From: Elephas maximus indicus
Lineage: Eukaryota; Chordata; Mammalia; Proboscidea; Elephantidae
Direction of reading: 5' to 3'
DNA: 64,000 nucleotides
NCBI RefSeq assembly: GCF_024166365.1
Contig: NC_064820.1
Location: 49,267,501 to 49,331,500 of the forward strand
Part shown: piece after piece, positions 46,786 to 59,995 of the stretch
Layout: every line of letters begins with the position of its first letter
Position numbering within the stretch: position 1 is the stretch's first letter
Translations under genes and position numbers: made by a program
The notes under the pieces: generated by a model
What the model saw: only the letters and a program-made list of their open reading frames with translations
Database searches by the model: none
What the model was told of the DNA's origin: nothing

Positions 46786-48231
46786 CTGCATTTAGGAAGG
46801 GAGTTTAAATTAAGGAATGTGTGAATCTGTATGACAGCCTAGAGGCAAAGAGTGGCAGGACTGGATTTCTGGCAAAAACAGTTCTCAGCAGGCTCCCATC
46901 TTCCTGGGTTTCCAGCAGTAGTGTCCAGCCACAGTCCCTGTGGGAGGAGAGAATTTTTTGAGTCACAAATGAAAAATACCTCTGGAAAACAAGACAGGAT
47001 GATGATTGTCATAGGGTTTTGAGTTCCTGTTGCACACCAGTTGCACACGTTTGTGGCCCACTTCAGACCTTTATTTCAGAAATGAAGCATTTGAAGAGAG
47101 GATAGTGAACACTTTCAAATTTCTGTTAATGTTTTCATCACTGGCATCAATATTCAATGCTTTCAGATAGACATATCTCTTATGACAGTCTTCACTGTTT
47201 CACAAACAGAAGAAAAGGAATTCACACAAAATATTTTCATCATCTCCTCACAATGATTACCTATAACTCATCCATAGACTGTTTGGCATAATCTCATTTT
47301 AAAAATAATTTTCTATTAATAAAAAACATTAATTGGAGGTAAATTAGGAAACTTACATAAGCAAAATGAAGAAAATAAAAATCACCCATAATCCTTTACC
47401 AATTAAAATATAGTTTATTCCTTTCAGTCTTTTATGTTTGCAAACATATACACTAACAGTTCAAAATATTGCCAACAAGTTAGCAATGTGACTTTAGGCA
47501 AGTTGGTTAATCTCCGTGAACATCAGTTTTCTCATCTGTAAAATGGGGATAATAAGAACTGCCTCCCAAACTTTTGTTATCAATTCTATATAATAAAGTA
47601 CTGTATACAAAGCACTTAGCAAAATGCCCAGCACATACTAAGAAAACAATAAATGATCTATATATATTTACATTCTCATATTTTTTGCAGTTGGTTTTTT
47701 TTTTTTTTTCATGTTTGCTTGACCTATATGACTAGTTTTTAAGTTCTTAAGTTCTGTTATGGGGCATATAAATGAATAACACATAAGAATGCCTTTTTTT
47801 GTCTCATACTCTTTTCATTTGAACAGCCGTTCTCCAGGCTTCTTGTTGAAGAATTTCATGTAGTTTTAAAACTCTTGTTCTTTTAGCAGCCTCCTTGTGT
47901 TTGGGAAAACTTCCAAAAGCACAAGAGGGATTGAGAACTCATTCAAATTTGAGCTGTCGCCAGGCAGTGAAGGAAAAACAGAGCTATTGCTGCTGACTCT
48001 GCATTGCAGCTGCCAAATGCCTTGGTTAACTTGTAGAAAGGGAAACAAAGTGGAATTGCGAAATGGAATGCTTTGGAGACCACAAAATGGTGGCAGCAAA
48101 ATTGAAGTTTGCTCCTCTGTTGCTTTTAATAACAGTTTTAAGGGTCACCTATATTCCAAGCCCACATGTCTGAGCAAAGCCAGGCTGCCACACGGCAGCA
48201 CAAGCATATAGTAGGAGACTCCAATAGGGCA
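46786..48231. other. Intergenic DNA, no gene seen
   Basis: A probable MIR lies at 47470-47660 (atctgtaaaatggggataat). Position 47866-48211 is open on both strands but has no recognised protein. The rest is unassigned. Confidence 0.4.
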
Positions 48232-48386
48232 GGAGCCCTGGTGGCACAGTGGTTAAAGCTTGGCTGCTAACCAAAAGGTTGATAGTTCAAATCCACCAAC
48301 CGCTCCTTGGAAACATGATGGGGGCAGTTCTCCTCTGTCCTGTAGGGTCACTGTGAGTTGGAACTGGCTTGATGGCACCTAACAAT
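48232..48386 (+). mobile_element. AfroSINE, short form
   Basis: Head gagccctggtggcacagtgg, B box gttcaaatccacc, tail gatggcacctaacaataac, which shares its end with RTE 3' termini. Confidence 0.9.
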
Positions 48387-49405
48387 AACAACTGGGTCAG
48401 GGCACCAACTCACCACCACTTCCTACAGTCCGCTACACCGCCACTGCCACCAAAAAGCAACCTCCACCTAAAGCTTTGATCACTGAGGTTTTCTCGAATG
48501 CAAAAACTCAAATTTTACCTGAAGCACTGAATGGGCTTCAAGTCCTTCTCCTAAGCAGGTTTGGCTGGGGGAAGGAGACGGCTTAAGAGAACATAGGGCA
48601 CATGTGCATGGGAAAGACACCAACTCCAAAGCGGAAAGGCAAAGAAAGGGGAGACTAGGAGCTGGAACCTCCACTGTCACACATAAGTCCTATTTACCTT
48701 CAACAGCACAAAAGCAAACAGAAGCTGTGCCAGAGGGCAGGATGGCGTGAGAGGTAGTCAAGGTCACTTGCAAATACCTCACATCTGTCATGAAAAGACT
48801 CTATCCTAATGGGAACTAGGGATATTTCCTGACTACCTGCAGGCCCAAGGCTCCCTTCATATAGAAAACAACTACTTTACCCAAGTGGTACTTTCGGTCT
48901 GTAGAGAAAGACACAAAGCAGGGAAGGCAGTGAGCTTAGCCTGTCAGCAGCAGTTCTGTCTTCCAGCAGTTCTGTTGTCATATCAAATTAACTCAACAAA
49001 TATTTGCCAGGCCTCCACTGTGAGCAGAACATAACATTAAGATAAATCTGCTAAATGGAAGCTGTGACATGGAGCTGGGAACTTAATTAGGCAGCAGCCA
49101 TCAGAAGCTTTGAAACTGAGGGTTGTGAGGAAACCAGCAACAGGAAAAATTGCAAAACCTAAGTCCCCACCCCATGCCCAAAAGGCTAATTGCTGTGCCC
49201 TTCTACACCGAAAGGGAAGGATCACCATGATACACATGCTTGCCCAGTGGGCTTTCCTGCCAGCCAGCTTTCTAAAAGACAAAGTAAGAGTATCTCTGAT
49301 CAAGATAAACATTTTAACATGAATGCTCAAATAACACTGAGAAACAGATGTGAATGTTTCTTTTATCAGAGATAGATTTTATGGAACAATATGTTCAGGA
49401 ATGTG

Positions 49406-49473
49406 AGCCAATGACAAAATACTGTTACAGCTGGTGGTGTCAGCCAATGACAAAATACTGTTACAGCTGGTGG
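49406..49473. repeat. 36-nt tandem duplication
   Basis: The unit agccaatgacaaaatactgt... (with ctggtgg) occurs twice at 49406 and 49442, nearly identical, suggesting a recent local duplication. Confidence 0.92.
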
Positions 49474-49854
49474 CATACATTTTAATGTGCGTGTGTGTGG
49501 TTTTGATTTTTTGTTTATTTTATTTGTGTTTCTTTTTTTGTTTGTTTTTTCCTGTTTCTTTTTCTACCAGAGTTTGGAAGCACAGAATGCTGTCAATATA
49601 AACTTTATGCTATGATGATGGCCCCCATAGAAACACTAAAATGACATGGTTCCCAGAATATTGCATACAAGTACACCTGAGCAATCTCACTAATTTTTTT
49701 TTCAAGATGGCTGAAGAGCAGAAGTGCTCCCATATCTTATCTGAAGAATGTGCTTGGTACTGGCCAGATGGATCACGATGCCTCCTGAGCCTACAGCCTT
49801 CTTCTACAGGAAACTGCCAGCTAGAGCCCAAGTGCAGGAAAATCACTCTAGACC

Positions 49855-50050
49855 ATTGGTTCCCAACTCTGGCTGCACATTGGAATCACTGGAGAGCTTT
49901 TAAAACATGTCCCTGTCCAGGCCCCGCCTCCAGAGATACAAATTCTAAGATTCTGATTAATCTTGGGTGAGGTTCCAGTGTCAATAGTTTTTTAAAGCAC
50001 AACAGAAGATTCTATTTTGAAACTAGGGCTGAGAAGCACTGCTCTAGACC
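49855..50050. mobile_element. MER5A-like element
   Basis: The sequence ggttcccaactctggctgca to gggctgagaagcactgctct shows the MER5A inverted ends. Confidence 0.75.
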
Positions 50051-50644
50051 ATTCCATAAGCTGGAGTACAACTCCACCTCCCTCCTCCATATGCAATTAA
50101 TTGAATCAGTATTGAGCAGTTAGCCCAAGGACAGACAACATCTCTGTTAGCCTTCGAGGTGGCCTATATTGGAATTCCCAAGACCATCCCCATATTCAGA
50201 GATTTGCCAGAAGGACTAACAGGAGTCGTGATACACTAAGGATACACAGCCAGATCTTAAGGAAAAAAGACACAGGAGAAATCTGGAAAAATCCATGCAC
50301 AGACTTCTGATGCTGTCTCCTTCCTATGAGGAGGCACATTTCAGCATTCTGTTTTCCCCAGGAACGGCAAATGCGATAACATGTGGGCAATGTTTCTGCT
50401 CAAGGAAGCCCATTAGAGACTCGGTATCCATTTTTACTGGCGGCTGGTCACATGTGCACTCTGCCTAGCATGTACCAAAATCCCGGACTCCCATAAGGAA
50501 AGTAGTTTAGAACAACTCCAGGAAATTATAGGCTGAAAATGTCAGAGAAACTGACTCAAACTGGCTTAAACAGTAAGAGTTTTACTGGATGATGTAACTA
50601 GAAATCTAAAAGTAAGGTAGGCATCATAGTTGGCTTAATCTAAC

Positions 50645-51150
50645 GTCATGGGTTGAATTGTGTCCCCTGAAAGTATGTGTCAACTTGGTTAGTCCATGAT
50701 TCCCAGTATTGTGTGATTGTCCACCATTTTGTCATTTGATGAGATTTTCCTGTGTTATAAATCCTATCACTATGATGTTAATAAGATGGATTATCGGCAG
50801 TTATATTGGTAAGATCTACAAGGTTAGATAGTGTCTTAAGCCAATCTCTTTGAGATATAAGAGAGAGGTAAGCAGAGAGACATGGGGACTACATACCACC
50901 AAGAAAGCAGTGTCGGGAGCAGAGCGTATCCTTTGGACCTGAGGTTCCTGCAGTGAGATGCTCCCAGACCAAGGGAGGACTGATGACAAGGACCTTCCTC
51001 CAGAGCTTACAGAGAGAGAAAGCCTTCCCCGGGAGCCAGCACCCTGAATTTGGATTTCTAGCCTACTGGACTGTGAGAAAATAAACTTCTCTTTGTTAAA
51101 GCCATCCACTTGTGGTATTTCTGTTATGGCAGCACTAGATGACTAAGACA
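50645..51150 (+). mobile_element. Solo LTR, ERVL-MaLR-like
   Basis: From gtcatgggttgaattgtgtc to gactaagaca, with gagaaaataaacttctc near the end. Same family as 5083-5649. Confidence 0.7.
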
Positions 51151-51184
51151 CCTACTGACTCCAACTGTTTTGCTTCAAAGGACC

Positions 51185-51375
51185 TTGGCTCCCCCACTTA
51201 CTAGCATTATGACTTGGGGAAGTTATTGAACTCCTCTAAGTCTCAAGTTCAGCATCTGTAAAATAGAAATAATAATAGTTCCATCCTCATAGTGTTGTTA
51301 TAAGAATTAAATGACAATTGTAAAAAAGTACAGCACGTAGCATATAGTAAGGGCTCAAACAGCTATTGTTATCAT
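51185..51375 (+). mobile_element. MIR fragment
   Basis: MIR core with gacttggggaagttattgaa and atctgtaaaatagaaataat. Confidence 0.75.
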
Positions 51376-51734
51376 TACCAAACTGTGTTAAATAGTAAGA
51401 TGCTGAACTTTATGACCCACAGCTGAGCTTGTGAAAGAAGATTAAAAAGTTGGTTGAAAGTGTTTTGAAGGAGATAATTTGCCTTTATAAAAAAAAAAAA
51501 AGTTTGAGAAAGGAAGATAGAAGAAAGGGTAATATAGTTGGAGGGAGACTTCAGAACAGAAATAAAACTTTTAATTTCAGAGAAGAACCATGAATATTTT
51601 CATAGCCTATGAGCAAGGATTCAGTAGAGGCAAAGTTGAAAACAGCAAAGTAAAAAAGAAAACTGCAAATTGCAGAGGAGATGGACAGTGAACACAGTGA
51701 GGAAGCTGCCTTGAGCAGATGCTGATGACCATTA

Positions 51735-51900
51735 AGTACTGCCATTTCACCGAGTGCTCACTATGATACCAGACACGGTCCAAGTGTTATCTAAGTTATT
51801 TTATTTTATCCTCACAACAACCTTTAGAAGTAGACACTCCTTTTACCTCTATTCATCAGCCTCTGCCCAAGTAAAAAAACAAGGTTTGGAAATTGTTAAA
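51735..51900 (+). mobile_element. MIR fragment
   Basis: It shows the gtgctcactatgataccaga to atcctcacaacaacc pattern of MIR. Confidence 0.65.
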
Positions 51901-52315
51901 TAACATCTAGTAAAAAAAAAAAAAATTTTTTTTTTTTAAGGATAGAACACAGGTATAATCCTGGATTTAATACCAAAACCTGTGTCTTATTTCCTATGCT
52001 AAATTGAGGTTAAAAAAAATATCAGAAGAGGTGCATATATTGAAACATCTAAAGTGACAGTTTGTGCTGGACAGAACCCGAGTTCTCCATGAAGTATATG
52101 AAATTAATTTCTCAGATAGAGGAAAGTCAAACAATATGTGACTAGAAGTTACAAATGAGGGAATGGAATGATTAGGAGAGAGGCAATAGTCAATGAGAAT
52201 TTTCCAAACTCAGTGAAAGTCTTAAATTCTCAGATTTAAGAATCAAAATGAAAATCAAGCTAAACAAGTAAAAACTAGTCCCCACTAAAGCACATCAGAG
52301 GAAAACTGTAGAATG

Positions 52316-52468
52316 CTGTAACCCAGTGCCGTCGAGTCGATTCCGACTCATAGCAATACAGCGACCCTATAGGACAGAGTAGAACTGCCCCACAGAGTTT
52401 CCAAGGAGCGCCTGATGGATTCAAACTGGTGACCCTTTGGTTAGCACTTAACCACTACGCCACCAGGG
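52316..52468 (-). mobile_element. AfroSINE, short form
   Basis: Reversed copy with cgtcgagtcgattccgactc and the inverted head actacgccaccaggg. A small insertion (caatacagcg) lies near its tail side. Confidence 0.9.
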
Positions 52469-52825
52469 AATGCTGTAGAAAACAAGAAAAATCTTAACAG
52501 TAGTGAGAACAAAAAGACAGATGGCTTGCAAAGTAAAAATTAGACTAAAGCAGACTTCTAAACAGAAAAAAATAAAAACTTCAAAATAATAGACTATCTC
52601 CAAAATGCTGAGGAAAAATATCAGCTAAATTATCATTCAAGAGGATATATAAAAGAAGACAAAGGAAGTCTAGGTATATATGCCATATGTAATGAGTAGA
52701 ATACATTTTCAGATACTCTTTGAAAGGAATGCTAAAGAGAAATACTTTAGAAAGAGGAAATCAAACTGAAATGGTAACTATGGGTGCAAAAACTAGTGTG
52801 GAACAAAGAAATTAGTAAACACTTA

Positions 52826-52997
52826 ACCAAAAACCAAACCAAACCCAGTGCCCTCAAGTCAATTCCAACTCACAGCAACCCTATAGGACACAGTAGAACT
52901 GCCCCATAGCGTTTCCAAGCAGCGCCTGGCAGATTTGAACTGCCGACCCTTTGGTTAGCAGCCGTAGCACTTAACCACTACGCCACCAGGGTTCCTG
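52826..52997 (-). mobile_element. AfroSINE, short form
   Basis: Full reversed copy from aaccaaaccaaacccagtgc to actacgccaccagggttcc. Confidence 0.92.
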
Positions 52998-53289
52998 GTA
53001 AACACAGAGGTTAATCTAAATACACTGGCTGTTTGAAACAGCGACAATAATGACCACTGAAGAGAGAAATTTAAATTCAAGATAACACTAAGATACTAAA
53101 AGACAAAAAAAATGAAAGATGTGGAAAGTGATTAGAATTAATGAATTCAAAAGTCTTCGTTTTGTTCAGAAAAAGTATAGACATTAATATTTTACTTTTT
53201 TAGACTATGCATTTTTTCATGTAAGGCTTGCCATTTACAGGAATAAAAACACAATCTCTGGTTTCAAAGTGGGAGAGATAAGGAATATT

Positions 53290-53485
53290 TGAATACAGTA
53301 CAACAGGAATTAGCAAACTAATATTTTAGGCTTCATGGGCCATATAGTCTCTGTTGCAACTTCCCAACTCTACCATTTCGGCATGAAAGCAGACATAGAA
53401 AATACATAACTGAATGAGGGTGGCTGTGTTCCAATAAAATTTTATTTACACAAAATAGTTTGCCAACTCCTACAAGAGAAAGGAA
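53290..53485 (+). mobile_element. Fossil DNA transposon (hAT-type, by inference)
   Basis: The block attttaggcttcatgggcca, then gtggctgtgttccaataaaa and gtttgccaactcctac, is a familiar nonautonomous mammalian element. The exact family name is not certain. Confidence 0.6.
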
Positions 53486-53559
53486 AAAAAAGACACACAA
53501 AAAAGTAAAAAAGTGTGTCAATGGAAACACAATAAGATGGTATACAATCTGAATATATT

Positions 53560-54190
53560 TATAATTATGATCAATGTAAGTTCATCAAACTTTCCAGTTA
53601 AATATATAGTAATTCTCAAATTGGACAAAACAAAATCTAGCCGTATGTTGATCACAAGAAACACATATTAAATTCTAATTACATTAGAAAATTTGAAAGA
53701 AAAGGAATGAAAAAGCTAGACCAGGAAAATACTAACAACAAGCAATAAAACCCCTGAATAAATTATATTCATAGAAGACAAAATATTCTTTAAGGAAAAA
53801 TGTATTATTCCAAATAAAGATGTACTAATTCTGAACCTGTGTGCACTTAACAACATAGTTTCAAAATATATAAAGCAAAATTTACAGAATTAAAAGGAAA
53901 CCCACAATCACAGTGACATTAAAAAATTTCTTTCAGAAATTTATCAAAACAGCAAAAACCTAATGAGTATACAGGTTTCAATCACAAAATTAACAAACTT
54001 GACCTAATAGACATATATAGAAGCCTATGCTCAACAATTAGTGAATACTCATTATTTTCAAACACATATGAAAAATTGTACAAACACTGACCATGTACTA
54101 GGCCACAAAACCAGTCTCAGCAAATTAAAAGTATCAATATCAATCAGACCACACTGCAATAAAACCCAAGAAAATTTATACCCAAACTAG
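53560..54190 (+). mobile_element. L1 ORF2 fragment
   Basis: Typical internal L1 wording (aaacactgaccatgtactag, atcagaccacactgcaataa) with stops in all frames. Confidence 0.7.
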
Positions 54191-54865
54191 TTGGAGAACT
54201 CAGCAATGAGAAATGGACTTGGTAGCTTCCTTAGGAAGTGATCCCAGGAAGCAAAGTGAGGAGGCTAGGAGAGTGAAGCAAAGACAGGAAAAAAAAGCCA
54301 ATATACAGTGTGTTATTGAGCTGGTTACCCCTGTGGGCAAATGTACTATGACCTTGCTTGGGGCCCTCTAAGGAATGACGTGGATTGTACCTCTTAATTT
54401 TCCCTCAGAAGGGTAGGAGTTTGGGAAGTTTACTAACCAGCTCTGTCATTCATTAGTTGAGGGTTGCCCTGAGGGTATTAACTCCTTCACACTTGTAGGC
54501 TGTGCATGCTCAGCTGAGGGGCTCCCAGAAATTCAGGAAAAGCCCTGATGCAGAAGAGCAGAGAGATGCTGGAAGTTGCTTTAGGGGGACCTGACAGGAT
54601 GCATGAAACTCTCTCCCACAGCTGCCCTGAAATCCAGTGGGTTGAGGGAATGTGCATCTGCTACAGATCCCATTCATGTAAATTAAATCACGTAACAAAC
54701 CAATAGCATGCATTACTTATGGTTACATACATGTGTGGTAAAACTATCGAAAATAGTGAAGGAAACATGGTTCAGGAGGGAGGGGGAGTATAGGAATGCC
54801 TTATGACTTTAACTGTAGATGGGATGTTTAATTTCTATGGAGAAAAGAGGGGTCTAAAGGAAATA

Positions 54866-55022
54866 TGAAGCTCTGTTGGCACAGTGGTTAGGAGCTCCCG
54901 CTGCTAACCATAAAAATTCGCCAGTTTGAATCCACCAGCCCCTCCTTGGGATCCTTATGGGGACATTTTACTCCGTCCTGTAGGGTTGCTATGAGTAGGA
55001 AGTGCCTCAGCAGCAATGGGTT
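54866..55022 (+). mobile_element. AfroSINE, short form, diverged
   Basis: The head gaagctctgttggcacagtg and tail cagcagcaatgggtt are recognisable. The body is more divergent than in other copies. Confidence 0.8.
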
Positions 55023-56184
55023 TAAAGGAAATATGACAAAATGTCCATATTTGTGAATTCAACAGATACATGTGTCTATTATCTTTTGTACTTTTGAAAT
55101 ACAATTAAAATTTTTGAAAGCACAAGTTCCTGGTGTTTTTAATTGGCAGGTTTGGCTTGATCACATAAGCCACAATCACTGAACCTTCACTAAACAAGAA
55201 GCTGGACTAGCAAAGCACTGAAGTCACTGCTACCTTTCTTTCTACTTCATTAAGGGAAGTGTCCCTGTAAAACATCTGAACTTTGAGCACATGAGTCAGG
55301 CTCACTGTAGCCGACACAGTGTCCTACCAAGTCACAGTGAACTCCATGTGCTCTTTCATGGTTACAGTTTACTTAGGTTCTCGTGGAAGAGTAATTTTAC
55401 TAATCCTTCAAGGTCCTTTCCAACCCCTATCAGTCTATATTTATCATTTTCATGGTCCAATGGGGCAATTTTCATAGATTGATACATGGTGTGCTTGCAC
55501 TCACACGCATGCTTTATAGCTGCTGTAAAGATAATCACTGTGACCACTCTCTGGGTGCAGGGATGGTTTTCTTTGTTTTGCTTTGTCTTGCTCTAACGAG
55601 TTATGAGTCTGAAGGTATCTATCAGTCTAGCTCCCTCAATTTACAGAAAATGAGGCCCAGAGAAATCCATTTTCTTACCCAAGTTCTCAAAACCAGTAAA
55701 TGGCAAAGATGAAAATCAAATTTTGGTCCCATCCCTATCTTCATTGAATAAGATAACACCTACATTCCCGAGATGTTATAGAATGAAATATGTTATCTGT
55801 GAAAATCATGAAAGTATCAGTCACTAAGATATCATGTCTTTGGGTTGCATACCTGATTTAACCCCTATGGAAAAGCATAAATATAGCAGGCTTCTTATCT
55901 GGCATAAGAAGCCACACCCTGGGTATATTCGTGTCCAGCCTGTGCCCTGACAAATGTGCCATACTCCTAGGATCTGCAGACCCTGCAACTTTGGGAAAGA
56001 AGCTTACATGATTTTATGGTGTGAATAGTTTTAGGTGGACCTTATGTGTTGACATCACAACCTTAAAACAGCCATAACATAGTTAATATGGTTAAGCACA
56101 CCTCAATAGAATTGTCAAAACTGTCCTTTCAGTTAAAAGGTGATTAGACTGGAGAGGACTTTGAGAAGCCACAAAGGACACCTG

Positions 56185-56315
56185 AATCTAATCCAGTGCT
56201 TCTCACACAGATCTTGTTAAAATGCAGATTCTAATTCAATAGGTTTGGGGTGGTGCCTAAGATTCTGCATTTCTAACTAACTTCCAGGTGGTACTGCATG
56301 TCCGAGGACCATCCT
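56185..56315 (+). mobile_element. MER5-type element
   Basis: It shows the block aaaatgcagattctaattca to gattctgcatttctaactaa of the MER5 group. Confidence 0.75.
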
Positions 56316-56329
56316 TCAAGTTGTTGTTG

Positions 56330-56869
56330 TTAGGTGCCATCAAGTCAATTCCAACTCATAGGGACCTTATATATAACCGCCTATCCTCACAATCGCTGTT
56401 ATGCTTGAGTCCATTGTTGCAGCCACTGTGTTAATCCATCTCATTGAGGGTCTTCATCTCTTTTACTGACCATCAACTTTACCAAGCATGATATCCTTCT
56501 CCAGGGATTAATCCCTCCTAATAACTGGTCCAAAGTATGTGAGACACAGTCTTGCCATCCTTACTTCTAAAGTGCATTCTGGTTTTACTTCTTCCAAGAC
56601 AGATTTGTTCATTATTTTGGCAGTCCATGGTATATTCAATATTCTTCACCAACACTGGAATGCAAAGGCTTCAATTCTTCTTCAGTCTTCCTTATTCATC
56701 ATCCAACTTTCACACGCATATGAGGCGATTGAGAACACCATGGCTTGGGTCAGGCACACCCCAGTCTTCAAGGTGACATCTTTGCTTTTCACCATTTTAA
56801 ACAGGTCTTTTGCAGCAGATTTGCTCATTGCAATGGGTGTTTTGATTTCTTGACTACTGCTTCCATGGA
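56330..56869 (-). mobile_element. Older RTE copy, 3' piece (interrupted)
   Basis: RTE 3' end from the tail (gttgttgttaggtgccatc) up to ttccatgga at 56861-56869. It continues at 59532 after a nested insertion. Confidence 0.85.
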
Positions 56870-58225
56870 GGACACTGTTCTATAATTTCCACATTTGGTT
56901 GGATCACCTTTCTTGGAAATAGGCATAAATATGGATCTCTTCCAGTCAGTTGGTCAGAAAGCTGTCTTCCATATTTCTTGGAATAGATGAATGAGCACCT
57001 CCAGCACTGCATCTGTTTGTTGAAACATCTCAATTGATATTCCATCAATTCCTGAAGCCTTGTTTTTCGCCAGTGCCTTCAAAGCAGCTTGGACTTCTTC
57101 CTTCAGTACCATCAGTTCCTGATCATATGCTACCTCTTGAAATCCTTGAACATTTGAATAATTCTTTTTGGTATAATGACTCTGTGTATTCCTTCCATCT
57201 TCTTTTGATGCCTCCTGTGTTGTTTAATATTTTCCCCATAGAATCTTTCACTATCGCAACTCAAGGCTTGAATTTTTACTTCACTTCTTTCAGCTTGAGG
57301 AATGCTGAGCGTGTTCCTCCCTTTTGGTTTTCCATCTCCAGTTCTTTGCACATGTCATTATAATACTTTACTTCGTCTTCTCGAGCCGCACTTTGAAATC
57401 TCTTGTTCAGTTCTTTTACTTCATCAATTCTTCCTTTTGCTTTAGCTGCTGGATGCTCAAGAGCAAGTTTCAGAGTCTCCTCTGACATTCATCTTGGTCT
57501 TTGCTTTCTTTCCTGTCATTTCAATGACCTCTTGTTTTCTTCATGCATGATGTCCTTGATGTCATTCCACAACTCATCTGGTCTTCGGTCACTAGTATTC
57601 AATGCGTCAAATCTATTCTTCAGATGGTCTCCAAATTCAGGTGGGATACACTCAAGGTCATATTTTGGCTCTCATGGTCTTGCTCTGATTTTCTTCAGTT
57701 TCAGCTTGAACTTGGATTTGAGCAATTGATGGTCTGTTCCACAGTCAGCCCCTGGCCTTGTTCTAGCTGATGATATTGAGCTTTTCCATTGCCTCTTTCC
57801 ACAGATGTAGTCAATTTGATTTCTGGGTGTTCCATCTGGGGAGGTCCATGTGTATAGTTGCCGTTTATGTTGGTGAAAGAAGGTATTTGCAATGAAGAAG
57901 TTGTTGGTCTTGCAAAATTCTATCATTCCATCTCCAGCATTGTTTCTATCACCAAGGCCATATTTTCCAACTACTGATCCTTCTTCTTTGTTTCCGTCTT
58001 TCTCATTCCAATCTCCAGTAATTATCAATGCATCTTGATTGCATGTTCGATCAATTTCAGACTGCAGCAGCTGATAAAAATCTTCTATTTCTTCATCTTT
58101 GGCCCTAGTGGTTGGTGCGTAAATTTGAATAATAGTTGTATTAACTGGTCTTCCTTGTAGGCATATGGATATTATTCTATCACTGACAGCATTGTACTTC
58201 AGGATAGACCTTGAAATGTTCTTTT
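56870..58225 (-). mobile_element. Nested RTE, inverted 5' segment
   Basis: RTE sequence from the RT start (gttctataatttccac) back to the endonuclease region (gttctttttgac), reversed relative to the 58226-59531 part. Both parts meet at about the same element coordinate, as in a twin-primed insertion. Broken frames include 57672-58028 (endonuclease). Confidence 0.85.
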
Positions 58226-59531
58226 TGACTGAATGTGGAAATTATAGCACAATATCATTAATATTACATGCAAGCAAAATTTTGCTGCGATCATTCAAAA
58301 ATGGCTATAGCAGTATATCGACAGGGAACTGTCAGAAATTCAGGCTGGTATCAGAAAAGGACATGGAACCAGGGATATCATTGCTGATGTCAGACGGATC
58401 CTGGCTGAAAGCAGAGAATACCAGAAAGATGTTTACCTGTGTTTTATTGACTATGCAAAGGCATTCGACTGTGCAAATCATAACAAATTATGGATAGTAT
58501 TGCGAAGAATGGGAATTCCAAAACACTTTATTGTGCTCATGAGGAACCTTTACATAGATCAAGAGGCAGTTGTTCGGACAAAACAAAAGGATACTTATTG
58601 GTTTAAAGTCAGGAAGGGTGTGCATCAGGGTTGTAGTCTTTCACCATACCTATTCAATCTGTATGCTTAGCAAATAATACGAGAAGTAGGACTATATGAA
58701 GAAGAACAGGGCATCAGGATTGGAGAAAGACTCATCAACAACCTGTGTTATGCAGATGACACAACTTTGCTTGCTGAAAGTGAAGGATACTTGAAGCACT
58801 TACTAATGAAGATCAAAGACCACAGCCTTCAGTATGGATTGCACCTCAACATAAAGAAAACAAAAATCCTCACAACTGGACCAATGAGCAACATCATGAT
58901 AAACAGAAAAGATTGAAGTTGTCAAGGATTTCATTTTACTTGGATCCACAATCAACAGCCATGGAAACAGCAGTCAAGACATCAAAAGATGCATTACATT
59001 GGGTAAATCTGCTGCAAAGGACCTCTTTCAAGTGTTGAAGAGAAAGATGTCACCTTGAAGACTAAGGTGCGCCTGACCCAAGGCATGGTATTTTCAATTG
59101 CATCATATGCCTGTGAAAGCTGGACAATGAATGAGGAAGACTGAAGAAGAATTGACGCCTTTGAACTGTGGTGTTGGTGAAGAATATTGAATACACCATG
59201 GACTCCCAAAAGAATGAACAAATCTGTCTCAGAAGAAGGACAACCAGAAAGCTCCTTAGAAGCAAGAATGGTGAGACTGCATCTTACATACTTTGGAAAT
59301 GTTGTCAGGAGGGATCAGTCCCTGGAGAAAGGACATCGTGCTTGGCAAAGTACAAGGTCAGCGGAAAAGAGGAGGACCGTCAATGAGGTGGATTGACACA
59401 GTGGCTACAACAAACGAGCTGAAGCATAACGATTGTAACGATGGTGCAAGACCAGGCAGTGTTTTGTTCTGTTGTGCATAGGCTCACTATGAGTTGGAAC
59501 TAACTAGACTGCACCTAAAAACAACAACCTG
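58226..59531 (+). mobile_element. Nested RTE, sense 3' segment
   Basis: It begins aatgtggaaattatagcaca (overlapping about 20 bp of element sequence with the left end of the inverted part) and runs through the RT (YADD at about 58749-58760) to the 3' tail actgcacctaaaaacaaca. A frame break lies at 58668-58670 (TAG). Confidence 0.87.
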
Positions 59532-59995
59532 CCATGGATGTTCATTGTGGATCCAAATAAAATGAAATCCTTGACATCAATCTTTTCTCTGTTTATCATC
59601 ATGTTGCTTATTGGTCCAGTTGTGAGGATTTTTGTTTTCTTTATGTTGAGGTGCAATCCATACCGAAGGCTGTGGTATTTGATCTTCATTAGTAAGTGCT
59701 TCAAGTCCTCTTCATTTTCAGCAAGCACAGCTGTGTCATCTGCATAATGCGGTCTGTTAATGAGTCTTCCTCCAATCCTGATGCCCTGTTCTTCTTCATA
59801 CAGTCTAGCTTCTCGGTTTATTTGCTCAGCATACAGATGGAGTAGGTATGGTGAAAGAATACAACCCTGACACACACCTTTCCAAACTTTTAAACCATGC
59901 AGTATCTACTTGTTCTGTCCGAACAAGTCTCTGATCCATGTACAGGCTCCTCATGAGCACAATTAAGTGTTTTGGAATTCCTATTCTTCAAATAG
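59532..59995 (-). mobile_element. Older RTE copy, second piece
   Basis: It resumes at ccatggatgttcattgtgg where 56869 left off, repeating ccatgga (56863-56869 and 59532-59538), and ends in the RT region at about 59995. Minus-strand CQGCILSPYLLHLYAEQ and YADD (about 59745) are visible. Confidence 0.87.
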
